A program made the translations under genes and the position numbers. The notes beneath the pieces are model-generated. The model did not search any database and was not told the DNA's origin. It worked only from the letters and a program-made list of their open reading frames with translations. 64,000 nucleotides of DNA from Ignavibacteriota bacterium (GTDB taxonomy: Bacteria > Bacteroidota > Ignavibacteria > Kapaibacteriales > UBA2268): positions 62,001 to 126,000 of the forward strand of contig JAHBUQ010000005.1 in NCBI GenBank assembly GCA_019637995.1. Direction: 5' to 3'. Positions 1-8,972 of this stretch are shown piece after piece. Positions within the stretch are counted from its first letter, which is position 1. Each line of letters begins with the position of its first letter.

Positions 1-987
1 ATCAAGTTTTATTCCTTGCGGATAAGTAGGTTTTCCCATATGTCCCACAGGTGGATCGTATGATTCGGATATAAATTTCACTGAATTTCCAACGGAGTCA
101 CCCTTGAAATCAACAATTATATCCAATCTTTCAGCAGGTCCCAAAAAAACAGATGTCACTTCAAATGGCTTTTCGAGAAGTCCTCCGTCTGTACCGATTA
201 TATTAAATGTTCTTAAATCATCAAAAGCTAATTTGTAAATCCTTGCATTTGATGCATTGACTAACCTTAAACGATAAGAATCTTTGCTGACTTTTTTTAC
301 TGTATTCATGATTCCATTGAGGAGAGTAATATTGCCTAACCAGCCTTCCATCTTATCAAGAGCATTTGGAGCATATAAGAGTTTATCATTTGTTCCTAAT
401 CTTATATCTTGTATTGCCATTAACATCTCAAATTCTGCCGACGGTAAATTTAGGGATTTTTCTTCATCATCTACAATAATCAGGAATCCGTACATTCCAT
501 TATAAACTTGTTTAGCTGTAGTCATGTGGTTATGCGAATGATAATAATAAGTTCCGGCTCTTTGTATTATTTGATATTCATACGTAAAAGCCTGATTCGG
601 TTTAAGAAAATTTGAGGGATGCCCGTCCATATTCTCAGGTGCATATATCCCATGCCAATGAATATTTGTATTTTCTCCAAGCATATTATGGAAAGACACA
701 TTTAAAGTATCTCCTTTTTTTACTTTTATTGTGGGTGCGGGAAAACCCCCTCCAAGACTTATAATATTGCTATTAACACCGGAAACAAATTCATGTGTTG
801 AATTCATTATCATCATCACATTTGTAGTATCAAACAAAGGTGGATTTTGAAATAAATTTTCTGTTCCGAGTATTTTGTTATCAATATTATCTTTAGAATA
901 TGCCTTGCTATTGAAAAGGAAATTATTTGCGATTAAACCTACCGTAAGGGCACTTGTATTTTTAATAAATTTTCTTCTGGTATTCAT
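1..987 (-). CDS. Multicopper oxidase, N-terminal part (gene runs off left edge)
   Basis: The first 329 codons of a periplasmic multicopper oxidase; the C-terminal part lies outside the window. The start ATG (985-987) is followed by an N-terminus with RRKF and a hydrophobic stretch, which resembles a Tat signal. Copper-binding motifs of the first cupredoxin domain are visible: HWH at about residues 110-112 and HSHNH at about 150-154, which in this family bind the type 2/3 copper cluster. The type 1 copper site would be in the missing part. Family members oxidise metals or organic substrates, or act as copper-tolerance (CopA-like) or bilirubin-oxidase-like enzymes; the substrate cannot be chosen here. 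The neighbouring mobile region is unrelated in function. Confidence 0.9.
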   Translation of the reverse strand, partial: MNTRRKFIKNTSALTVGLIANNFLFNSKAYSKDNIDNKILGTENLFQNPPLFDTTNVMMIMNSTHEFVSGVNSNIISLGGGFPAPTIKVKKGDTLNVSFHNMLGENTNIHWHGIYAPENMDGHPSNFLKPNQAFTYEYQIIQRAGTYYYHSHNHMTTAKQVYNGMYGFLIIVDDEEKSLNLPSAEFEMLMAIQDIRLGTNDKLLYAPNALDKMEGWLGNITLLNGIMNTVKKVSKDSYRLRLVNASNARIYKLAFDDLRTFNIIGTDGGLLEKPFEVTSVFLGPAERLDIIVDFKGDSVGNSVKFISESYDPPVGHMGKPTYPQGIKLD

Positions 988-1147
988 AATTAGTATGTCC
1001 TATTTATAAAATTATACACAACTAAAACACTAATGAAGGACATTATGTAAAATTATTGTAAGTTTTTGTATTATATCAATTCCGAAACATACATAAACGT
1101 CTTTTGTTATGTATATTTTCGCTAAAAGTTACCACCTGTTTCGGTGA

Positions 1148-1178
1148 AAGTGTACCACCCCAAAAAAGTGGTACACTT
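1148..1178. repeat. Perfect 11-bp inverted repeat, possible insertion-sequence end
   Basis: The arms aagtgtaccac (1148-1158) and gtggtacactt (1168-1178) are exact reverse complements around a 9-base spacer. A further partial copy of the accacc motif lies just upstream near 1131. Multiple gtggtacac-type repeats resemble the terminal repeats of some IS21-family elements, but no transposase gene is present. It could instead be a terminator-like hairpin between the oxidase and the nuclease-like gene. The resemblance is from memory only. Confidence 0.4.
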
Positions 1179-1218
1179 ACAACAAACTAACGTTCATTGA
1201 CGGTTGAATTAAATTCTG

Positions 1219-1962
1219 TTATAATCTGATTGAATATTTACCGATATACAAATCAACATCTTTAGGAATAAATTCATTTCCCGGAAGTGTACCAATATGA
1301 AGTAAATCTCCATCGTGAATGATTTTATACATACCATTACTAATTATTTCAACAAAGTAATCCAAATCTAATTGGTTTTGTCTGTGTCTTTTTGAGTTCA
1401 TTTGTTGTGATATGAACGTTTGAACTAAAAATACTGCCTTTTTGCATTCCTTCTTTTTAGCTTCAGCTATAGTACCGGCTACTGATGTTAGTAATTGATA
1501 CTTTAATTGAGAAATAGTCTCAAGTTTTTGATTGAATAAGGCTGGGATTAATTCTTCAACTCTCTCTTTTGCCAAAGAGTCCTTATTTTTATCTTTGTCA
1601 ATAATTGCATCATAATATCTCTTTTCGACTGTCTTATCAAAAGCTTCATCAACTTTAGATTCGATTCCAACAACAATTTTATTTGCTGTATCCAAAATTA
1701 ATAAATCATGGTTTCTACCATTTCCACCATTTTTATCAAAATATGATACATATTCCGGTGATACTATTTCGGAGCAGACTTTTAAAGGCTTGATGGTATC
1801 AAGATATTCAACAGGTGCACCATTTATCCAGAGTTTAGCAGTTTCTTTTGCACTTCTGCCATCTTTCCAGTGCTCATCTTTCTTTTGTGGAGGACAAAGT
1901 CTTTTCCAATCATCAATAGTAATGATAGGTTCAGATTGATTCAGATTTTTACAGATAATCAT
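1219..1962 (-). CDS. PD-(D/E)XK nuclease-like protein of unknown function
   Basis: A 247-residue cytoplasmic protein. The N-terminal block (DDWKRLCPP near residue 17 and HWKDGRSAKE at 31-40) is characteristic of an uncharacterised family that I recall as DUF6946 (unverified). In the middle, an HD pair (85-86) in a beta-strand context is followed by E101-S-K103, which fits the D...ExK core of the PD-(D/E)XK nuclease fold. The activity is an inference. It sits alone at the left of the presumed defence cargo, in the same orientation as the restriction and HEPN genes. It could be a restriction-like effector or an orphan nuclease. No signal peptide or membrane segment is visible. Confidence 0.6.
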   Translation of the reverse strand: MIICKNLNQSEPIITIDDWKRLCPPQKKDEHWKDGRSAKETAKLWINGAPVEYLDTIKPLKVCSEIVSPEYVSYFDKNGGNGRNHDLLILDTANKIVVGIESKVDEAFDKTVEKRYYDAIIDKDKNKDSLAKERVEELIPALFNQKLETISQLKYQLLTSVAGTIAEAKKKECKKAVFLVQTFISQQMNSKRHRQNQLDLDYFVEIISNGMYKIIHDGDLLHIGTLPGNEFIPKDVDLYIGKYSIRL

Positions 1963-2132
1963 TTCTTAACCTTTTATTATTTATAAATTGATTATGTATT
2001 TTACATAATCTAATAAAATGCAAATTTCTCAGTTTACTTCATCATAAGTAGATTTATATACCATTAGGTCTATTTACTTATTTGTACAATTTATATCGCT
2101 AATCACATTATTTACAAATCAAATAAATAAAA

Positions 2133-2178
2133 TATAAACATTTACTATAAACATTCTATAAACATTCTATAAACAAAA
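2133..2178. repeat. Tandem 11-bp repeats (tataaacattc type)
   Basis: Four copies of an 11-bp unit begin at 2133, 2146, 2157 and 2168. The middle two are identical (tataaacattc), the outer two are variants, and 2 bases separate the first from the second. The array lies just downstream of a truncated minus-strand gene. It could be iterons, a protein-binding array, or simple slippage in AT-rich DNA. Confidence 0.6.
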
Positions 2179-2184
2179 TCAAAT

Positions 2185-2406
2185 TTATTTTACATAGTTT
2201 TTGTTTATAGAGTATTTAGCCCATCTTAGTTTGCCGATAACATTAATCTCATTGGATTTAACCATTTTATAAAGAAAATCTTTAATTTTCCTAATAGGAA
2301 TTTCAATTCCAATTCTATTATGTATTTCACTGGCAGAACTATTGGAATAAGTCTTTAAGTCTTGATAAATCAATTCATCTGAGGACTTCTCCTCAGGGGC
2401 AAGTCC
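2185..2406 (-). pseudogene. C-terminal fragment of a larger protein (winged-helix-like)
   Basis: The minus-strand frame is open from a stop at 2407-2409 to the stop at 2185 and has no ATG; the only candidate start is a TTG at 2373. The peptide contains SASEIHNRIG and IPIRKIKDFL, which looks like a helix-turn-helix or winged-helix tail of the kind found at the C-terminus of longer DNA-binding or ATPase proteins. With no N-terminal part and no start site, it is best read as the surviving 3' end of a deleted gene. The upstream boundary coincides with a hairpin (2381-2408). Confidence 0.45.
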
Positions 2407-2408
2407 TC
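2381..2408. repeat. Inverted repeat at a gene breakpoint
   Basis: gaggactt (2381-2388) and aagtcctc (2401-2408) form a perfect 8-bp stem with a 12-base GC-rich loop. It lies exactly where two truncated reading frames on opposite strands meet, so it may mark a deletion or insertion junction. Confidence 0.45.
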
Positions 2409-2615
2409 AAATATTATAGGGTCGAAGTTGATGGTGATTTTCATAAGTTAATTAAATATTGTTTCAACGGAAATCAGGAATATTCATGTCAGATAAATTT
2501 TACTTCCTATTTTGCAAATAATTCATACTACCCAATAATTGTTACACAAACTTTAGTAGCAATTAATGGAATCAATTCACTATTTTGGTTAAGATATTCT
2601 CAATATACATATTAA
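2409..2615 (+). pseudogene. Possible C-terminal remnant of an unknown gene
   Basis: A plus-strand frame without an ATG near its beginning runs through the junction hairpin to a TAA at 2613-2615. The peptide (VEVDGDFHKL near its start, ending LRYSQYTY) has protein-like composition, but I do not recognise it. It ends 6 bases before the stop of the convergent ApeA-like gene. It may be the 3' end of a displaced gene or a chance open frame. Confidence 0.2.
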
Positions 2616-2620
2616 ATCTA

Positions 2621-4057
2621 TTATTTAAAAAAACTTCTTGGGATAATTTCCTCAATTTCTTTTTGTTCCAAACCAATAACTCTAAAAAGTAGTATTTCCA
2701 GCAACACCTTCAATCTATGAATATATTTATTAAATAACTCATGATTATTATATGAGTTAGGAGCAGATACAAACAAATGAGATAAATAATTTCTAATATC
2801 GGCGATATCTCTTGTAAAGCAAGATTCATTGATACCCTTAAAAAACAAATTAGTTTTAAAATCAATCGAAAAATCTTGAACAATTAAATCAATCCTATTT
2901 TTTAAACTTAAATCGTTTAGTCTTTTTACTTCAGTGCAAATTTTACTTTTAAATGAATTATCAATATACTTTGGTAAAATATTTTTTATAGGATTGTATA
3001 TATCATCAACAAATTTCTCAGGGTCAATAATAGTTTTTCCATCTTGAAATATTCTTAATAAACCTTCAATTGCTTGGACATAAGACAAAAACTTATGTTC
3101 CATATACATATTTTGGTTAAATAAAATTGAAAAATACAATTCAAAAGCTAAACCAAATTCTTCAGATTCAATTATCCACTTACTTAAAATTTCAGAAATG
3201 TTCTCTTTAACATGAGAATAATTGAATAACATATTTTGAGCTAATTTTTCCTTACATTCATTAAAATCACCGCGCTGAGGGAAAACATATTTTATCTTTA
3301 AATCATTATTTAGAATGAAATTATCTATTTGTAAACCACATTCAGTTGGGAAAATTTTTATTTCCTTAGGGTATGCCTGCCCCCTCATAGCAAATGATAA
3401 AAGCGCTTGGAGTTTTGAAATAATCTTCTTAAAGTATGATAAACTTTTCCCTTCTGAATGATACAGACTAATGTATGATTTTACTTCAGATTGTTTTCTA
3501 ATATTATTAGGTGTTGTTGAAGTTAAATGACTTATAAATTCAATTTTCAAACCGTCTGATAAAACTACAACATCATTTAAAAGATAATCACTTTTCTTAA
3601 CTAAATTATCACTTTCTATAGCTGATTCATCCAAATTAAACCTTGAATCAAACCAATGAGAAAGATTAGTAAAAGATATATCAACCCTTGTTATGAGCAG
3701 TTCTGAGATTTTTTGAACATGATAACCTTCAATAAATTCATCGCAAGTAAAAAACGAATAATCAAAAACTCCATCAAGTGTTTTAGACATCGAAGGAAAT
3801 GAACCATAGCAGTCCAACAATGATATTCTATTGTTAAAACCGTATTGACCAAGAATCACCTGAAATGGTTGATTTTTTTTAAATAATTCCATACATGAAA
3901 AATGACCATAAAGCTTTAGAACTATATGATGTTTACCATCATATTTTGCTACACCTGCAATTTTTTCATCAGGATTTTCCGGAATCCACCAATAGCCTTC
4001 GAATATACCTTCTTTCTCCAAATCTGTAATCATATTTATTTCTTTATTAAAGTCCAT
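2621..4057 (-). CDS. ApeA-like HEPN anti-phage protein
   Basis: A 478-residue protein. The N-terminal part (EGIFEGYWWIPENPDEKIAG at about 17-36) matches the ApeA N-terminal domain type. The C-terminal 130 residues form a helical HEPN domain with the motif R422-N-Y-L-S-H427, the RX4H signature of HEPN ribonucleases. In the known ApeA family this architecture gives abortive protection against phage, presumably by RNA cleavage on infection. The gene starts 10 bases after the stop of the restriction-methylation gene and has a plausible AAGGGA ribosome site, so the two are probably one transcript. All key residues are present. Functional assignment is by architecture only. Confidence 0.75.
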   Translation of the reverse strand: MDFNKEINMITDLEKEGIFEGYWWIPENPDEKIAGVAKYDGKHHIVLKLYGHFSCMELFKKNQPFQVILGQYGFNNRISLLDCYGSFPSMSKTLDGVFDYSFFTCDEFIEGYHVQKISELLITRVDISFTNLSHWFDSRFNLDESAIESDNLVKKSDYLLNDVVVLSDGLKIEFISHLTSTTPNNIRKQSEVKSYISLYHSEGKSLSYFKKIISKLQALLSFAMRGQAYPKEIKIFPTECGLQIDNFILNNDLKIKYVFPQRGDFNECKEKLAQNMLFNYSHVKENISEILSKWIIESEEFGLAFELYFSILFNQNMYMEHKFLSYVQAIEGLLRIFQDGKTIIDPEKFVDDIYNPIKNILPKYIDNSFKSKICTEVKRLNDLSLKNRIDLIVQDFSIDFKTNLFFKGINESCFTRDIADIRNYLSHLFVSAPNSYNNHELFNKYIHRLKVLLEILLFRVIGLEQKEIEEIIPRSFFK

Positions 4058-4067
4058 CTTTTATCCC

Positions 4068-7000
4068 TTACACCTCAAATCTCTCATACTCTTCACTACT
4101 CATATCAAACTCCGGCTCAATTATTTTTACTTCGTCGTAAGTCAATTCATACAGCTTATACACCATCAAGTCTATCTGTTTTTCTTCTTTACTCGTGTCT
4201 TCATTCTTTTCTTTCTTGGCAAGGATAATATCTACTAAATCTATGAAGGGTTTTTGCTCTTCGGGTGTAATTTTGGGAATTGGTAACTCTAAAATTCCTT
4301 GAATTGTGATTTCGCCATTAATACCACCACTTTGATAATAATTTAAAAATGCAAATCTTGCTAATTTAGAATTAAGTATTGAAGTTAAAAATATATTTGA
4401 GTTTTTATGAATAATGAAATAACAAGTATTTAACAAATAATATTTAACAGCTGAGTTATTGTTATAAAATGCTTGTTCTTTAGAAGCCTTTGAAAAGCAA
4501 ATTTTTTCCTTATCAAATTCTTCAATATAAGCACAATTTCGAAGATTTGTCCAATGGTCACCTTGGTCAAGTCTTTTCAATAATTCGTTTTCATATTTTT
4601 TTAAATGTTCAAATAATTCTGGAAAATCTTTAGGAATATCTATACGTGGTATATTTTTTTCTTTTATGCCATTATGTGAATTAATAATCCATAAATCAGC
4701 AAATTCAACTTTAAATCTTTTAATATCACGTCCACGAAGTATTGGCTTAATAATCTCAGCAGATTTTGGGTTTTTGGCAATTAATTCATCTTTCTTTTTA
4801 TTATTTATTATAAATGCATCATTTAAACCAGAAGTAATACCTCGATTAATAATTAAATCCCAATCTTTAAGGGGAGTACCAATTCGTTCAATTTTCTCTT
4901 TGATTTGCAATTCAATGTTTGATGAAATCACCCATGCGTCTTTGCTAATTTTTGGCATCAATTGTTTATTAATTCCAAAATAATTTTCAATTGAAGTATC
5001 AATAGTAAAATCTTTATTTACGTTACAAGCATAAAATGGAAAATTGTTTTCATTGAACTTTGCACTAATGATTATATTTGTATCAACAGTAGCAGACTCG
5101 AACACTTTAAAACCGCAAAAATCAATTAACTTTAAAGGATTTGTTCTGTTTGAAAGGTAACCCCTGATTTGCTCTCCATATCCGGCACGCATCCATTTAT
5201 TTGATGTAATATAAGCAAGTAATCCAGAATTATTTAACATTTGAAATCCACGTTCAATAAAAATTGTATAGATATCAGTTGATTTTGTAAATGTTGAATA
5301 ATTCAAACTTGCTAAAACTTTCTTTATATTTTCGTTCAAAACTGTAATCGAAAAATACGGCGGATTCCCAATCACAACATCAAAACCAACAAAATCACCA
5401 TTTTCATTCAATACTTCAGGAAATTCAAAACGCCATTCAAAAGCATTGTCATATAATGGGTTATATGTGAAATCATTAAATATAGCTTCGTATTTCAACT
5501 TCTTTTTAGTAGCAATCTCAACTTCTTTTTCGTATTTAAGCTTATCGGCATCACTCATAAGTATTGAAAATTGTCCCTGTAATTTTTCGAGTTCACCTTT
5601 TGCATTATTAAAATCAATCATTCTTTTATCAAGTTGGTTGATTTCTTTTGAAAAATGATTCTTGATGTCATTAATTAACTTTTGTAATTCCTGCTTTACT
5701 TCACGATTCTTCTCATTTTTGTAATCCTGAACAAATCCCTGATATGCTTTTATATCATACTTTATACTTTTAAGAGCCTTTTTGAGGTCGCTATCCAGTG
5801 GGAATCTGCTAACAAGCGAGTTACCGCATTTAATATTAATATCAATATTCGGAAGTGTTTCAAGTTCCTTAAATCCGGTTTCTTCTTTATAATAAGCATT
5901 TTTGAGAAGCTCAATCCATAGACGTAATCTACAAATTATTACAGATTTTGGATTTATGTCCACTCCAAACAAACAGTTTTCGATAATTGTCTGTTTCTCT
6001 TGAAACAGAGTTTTCTGTAAACGTTGTATTTCACTATTGAGTGGTCTGTTATTTCTGATTTTATATTCAAAAATATCACCTTCAAAATTAGTAATTATCA
6101 GTTCATCATTTTCGACAACTATTTCATAATCCCGGATTCTTGTACCTGATGAATCTGCAAGAATGCCAAGTTCACTCTTAATAGCAATCATTTCATTAAG
6201 TGCAGAAACCAAAAAGTGTCCGCTACCAACTGCGGGGTCACAGATTCTGAGAGAGTTAATGACTTCATTAAATTCAAGTATGTCCTTTAATGTTTTACGG
6301 TCAACAAGGTAGTTTTTAATGTCGTTAAAGTGTTCAATATTCCAACCATACTGAACTCTGAATTTCTGAACCACAGCCAATCTGATTGATTCACGGCACA
6401 TATACATAGTAATGAATCCGGGTGTAAAGAATGAACCGTCTTTGTACCCGTTTATTTTTTCAAAAACCTTACCTAATACTGATGAATTTATCAGTAACTT
6501 ACTCTCTTCCTGAATTTCCTCTGAGCTTTCACCTGCAAAATCATAAGCATCAAGAAATTTGAATAAGTATTCGATAGTAGGTAATGATTTTGAAATTTTT
6601 CTATCTTCTTTTAGAATAGTACTACCGAAAAACTCAAGTTTTTCCGAATCATCAAGAGAGTTTATTTTGATTCCTTGTTGCTCAATATCACTGATTTCAA
6701 ATAGGGAGCTATTAAGATACGGTATTCTGATATATTTTGACTGGATTTTTTCTGTCCGGTCTTTTGGCAGTCTCGCCAGAACCTGATGAAAAAGTTTGTA
6801 AAGTTCATCAAAATCAAATATAACACCTTTATTTAAAAAGCGGTAACTTTTATCTCCATTGTGATAACTTACAAGCTGGGATTCAAGCAATTTCAAAAAT
6901 AGAATTCTATTAATCCATGTAATTACAAGTTCAAGTGCAATATTGAATAGCTGTTCATCTCTGGTATCTCCAAAAGTAGATAGGTTATGAATTTTTCCAA

Positions 7001-7877
7001 ACCCCTCAGTTTCAAGTAGATTGATAGTATTTTCAATTAAAGAACCTGAATTTCGGTTTGTCTTTTTTCTCTGGATGACAAACTTGCCTGAATCTTTTAT
7101 TTCCTCAAGCCCGATAATATGTAACAGCTCTTTATAAAATCCTGAATCAAGTGAGTTGCTATCGTCTGCAAACGGAACTTTCAAAAGATGGTTAGGTGAA
7201 AGAATTTTGTAGAGTGCAATTAGATTTTTATCATCTGATTTATCATCATTTCTGACGATATTATCGTAATCACGAATATCAAATTGAGTGCAGATAATTT
7301 CAGAATCAATTGTCGGTAAAATTTTTACAACTTCTTCATAGAAAAAAGGTGTATCCTTTTTATCATTGAGGTAGGTTTGATACAGATTTTTGATTTTAGT
7401 ATTTCGATAAATAACCTTATCAAAAACATTAGCATCAAAAATATACCATTCGTAAACGTTAGTAATAATTAGGTTTTTGAGTTCATTATTGTCTTGTTTA
7501 GAGCGTTCATCAAGGTAATACAGGATAATTTCAGATAAGGCTTTTGTAAAAGGTCGTTCGGGTGAAAACATTTCACTTTTGTTCCCCGGTCTTTTAGCTT
7601 CAATTATTACCCCAACTTTTTCTTTATTAGTTTTACCAAGATGAATTACAAGGTCTTTACTATCTTTAGTGTTAATCTCGTTAGATTCTAAATAATATGT
7701 ATCTCTGAGAAAATCCCGGATATGATTCTTTTGGTTTTCCTCTCTTTCAATTTCACTAACTTTACTTAAAAGTCTGATGAAATTAGCCTTAAACTTGTCA
7801 ATTTCATCACGTAACGGTCTTTTTTTTAAGAATGCTTTATTAAGTGATTGTTTAGGTTTGATACTTGTAAACTTCAT
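4068..7877 (-). CDS. Type IIG restriction enzyme / adenine-specific DNA methyltransferase (Eco57I class)
   Basis: A single-chain restriction-modification protein of about 1269 residues. Counting from the ATG at 7877, the N-terminus has a PD-(D/E)XK nuclease core (D75 ... E93-A-K95), then a helical connector, SAM-binding motif I DPAVGSGHF at about 547-555, the catalytic motif NPPY at about 838-841, and a C-terminal target-recognition region (GITSGLNDAF, LRGRDIKRF). The family methylates adenine and cuts nearby DNA. A start at 7898 is also possible, but the ATG at 7877 overlaps the TGA of a 39-codon upstream remnant (ATGA), a sign of translational coupling. It is followed by the ApeA-like gene in a defence operon. 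It is full length and appears intact. Confidence 0.88.
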   Translation of the reverse strand: MKFTSIKPKQSLNKAFLKKRPLRDEIDKFKANFIRLLSKVSEIEREENQKNHIRDFLRDTYYLESNEINTKDSKDLVIHLGKTNKEKVGVIIEAKRPGNKSEMFSPERPFTKALSEIILYYLDERSKQDNNELKNLIITNVYEWYIFDANVFDKVIYRNTKIKNLYQTYLNDKKDTPFFYEEVVKILPTIDSEIICTQFDIRDYDNIVRNDDKSDDKNLIALYKILSPNHLLKVPFADDSNSLDSGFYKELLHIIGLEEIKDSGKFVIQRKKTNRNSGSLIENTINLLETEGFGKIHNLSTFGDTRDEQLFNIALELVITWINRILFLKLLESQLVSYHNGDKSYRFLNKGVIFDFDELYKLFHQVLARLPKDRTEKIQSKYIRIPYLNSSLFEISDIEQQGIKINSLDDSEKLEFFGSTILKEDRKISKSLPTIEYLFKFLDAYDFAGESSEEIQEESKLLINSSVLGKVFEKINGYKDGSFFTPGFITMYMCRESIRLAVVQKFRVQYGWNIEHFNDIKNYLVDRKTLKDILEFNEVINSLRICDPAVGSGHFLVSALNEMIAIKSELGILADSSGTRIRDYEIVVENDELIITNFEGDIFEYKIRNNRPLNSEIQRLQKTLFQEKQTIIENCLFGVDINPKSVIICRLRLWIELLKNAYYKEETGFKELETLPNIDINIKCGNSLVSRFPLDSDLKKALKSIKYDIKAYQGFVQDYKNEKNREVKQELQKLINDIKNHFSKEINQLDKRMIDFNNAKGELEKLQGQFSILMSDADKLKYEKEVEIATKKKLKYEAIFNDFTYNPLYDNAFEWRFEFPEVLNENGDFVGFDVVIGNPPYFSITVLNENIKKVLASLNYSTFTKSTDIYTIFIERGFQMLNNSGLLAYITSNKWMRAGYGEQIRGYLSNRTNPLKLIDFCGFKVFESATVDTNIIISAKFNENNFPFYACNVNKDFTIDTSIENYFGINKQLMPKISKDAWVISSNIELQIKEKIERIGTPLKDWDLIINRGITSGLNDAFIINNKKKDELIAKNPKSAEIIKPILRGRDIKRFKVEFADLWIINSHNGIKEKNIPRIDIPKDFPELFEHLKKYENELLKRLDQGDHWTNLRNCAYIEEFDKEKICFSKASKEQAFYNNNSAVKYYLLNTCYFIIHKNSNIFLTSILNSKLARFAFLNYYQSGGINGEITIQGILELPIPKITPEEQKPFIDLVDIILAKKEKNEDTSKEEKQIDLMVYKLYELTYDEVKIIEPEFDMSSEEYERFEV

Positions 7878-7993
7878 GCCGGATTCCCAAATGAACATAG
7901 TACTAAAAGTAAAGAGTTTTCACTTTCATTAATCAACTGTATAAGACGTTTTTTTAAGTCTTTTGGCTCTTGATTTGTTATAAAATTGCTCAT
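7874..7993 (-). pseudogene. Fossil of a gene once coupled to the restriction enzyme (possible PLD/SNF2 helicase N-terminus)
   Basis: A 39-codon frame starts at ATG 7993 and reads MSNFITNQEPKDLKKRLIQL at its N-terminus, then ESENSLLLV, before an unrelated-looking short tail and a TGA that overlaps the ATG of the restriction gene. The start resembles the first residues of large SNF2-type helicases with an N-terminal phospholipase-D-like domain that accompany Eco57I-type enzymes; the match is from memory. The simplest reading is an internal deletion that joined the first 30 codons to the last few. A genuine leader peptide is the alternative. Confidence 0.45.
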
Positions 7994-8372
7994 TAATCCT
8001 TTTTATCGAAATAAAATCATTTTAAATCTTTACTAATTTTCTAAAATAACTAAAAAATCAGTATTAACAAAGCAATTTCTGTAAAATAATATAGAAATTT
8101 TTCATTAATTTTAAAGCAAAGTGATTTGGGGTTGAAAATGCAGGAAAACAATCATTTCAGGTATATTTTGATTCTTCGTCATTTATAGCCTAACGAGTTC
8201 TAAGACATTATTTTTTGAACTCGACAATTAGTATTGAGAGTATGTTTTTGAATGTAAGGACAGTCGCCATTTGAGAAATAAAATATATTTTTAATATGAC
8301 GTTAATAAGAAAATTTTTGTCAACTTTGACAATATATTAGTTTAAATATCAATAATTAAATGGAGATACAAA
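7994..8372. other. AT-rich intergenic region, divergent promoters expected
   Basis: 379 bases between divergently oriented genes (the restriction operon leftward, an unknown gene rightward). It is very AT-rich, with poly-T and poly-A tracts. I found no long open frame, tRNA, repeat array or convincing promoter match. The rightward gene is preceded by GGAGA six bases before its ATG. Confidence 0.5.
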
Positions 8373-8972
8373 ATGCTTTACCATAAAATATTTTCGATCC
8401 TGAAAGAAATAATTGAACAAAATTTCACTGAATTACTATTTTCTGAGACATCATTTATTAACCGGATTAAGAACGAATTATCGGTAACATTTGAAAATAA
8501 AATTGACTTTAAGGTTGGTGTGCTCAGCTTGCATGATAGATTAGAAGAAGATTATATTGAAGTTTTCGGAAGTTTAAACCTTATTTTAATTGAATTATTA
8601 TCTATTTTGCCGGAATCAAATTTGAAATATTTCGGAATTGTATATGATTGCGACACTACTTTAATTCGTCAAGAAAGTTATAAACCTATCCTATTTTATT
8701 TCCTTTCTGAAACTGTTAATGAAAACAAAGCCAACTTTTGTAAGATTCACGACTTTGAAACACCTATTTTAGATAGGTATAATGTTGACATGCAGAATAC
8801 AGAAGAAGGTTTTATAGTTAGGGTTGTTGATTGTATGGAATGTATTGAAATTGTGAATCAAAATTATACAAAGATTGATGAATACGGTAATGAGATTAAA
8901 TACATTGGGTGTGGATTCAGATATGCTTATGACGGCTTTGTCCTTGAAACAATAGAATTAGATTCAATTTGA
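8373..8972 (+). CDS. Unknown protein, 199 residues
   Basis: An acidic soluble protein with no signal peptide or membrane segment. The ATG at 8373 is preceded by GGAGA at good spacing. It has a helical N-terminus (KIFSILKEIIEQNFTELLF) and an alpha/beta body; cysteines are present (CMECIEI, YIGCGFRYA) but form no clear metal site. It is the only plus-strand gene between the defence operon and the replication module. By size and position it could be an immunity, anti-restriction or accessory defence protein, but no domain is recognised and no function is proposed. Confidence 0.65.
   Translation: MLYHKIFSILKEIIEQNFTELLFSETSFINRIKNELSVTFENKIDFKVGVLSLHDRLEEDYIEVFGSLNLILIELLSILPESNLKYFGIVYDCDTTLIRQESYKPILFYFLSETVNENKANFCKIHDFETPILDRYNVDMQNTEEGFIVRVVDCMECIEIVNQNYTKIDEYGNEIKYIGCGFRYAYDGFVLETIELDSI

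Noticed and set aside
3926-4228. Plus-strand gene opposite the restriction/ApeA junction
   Set aside because: It is antisense to two well-supported genes and its composition is that of a reverse-complement shadow.
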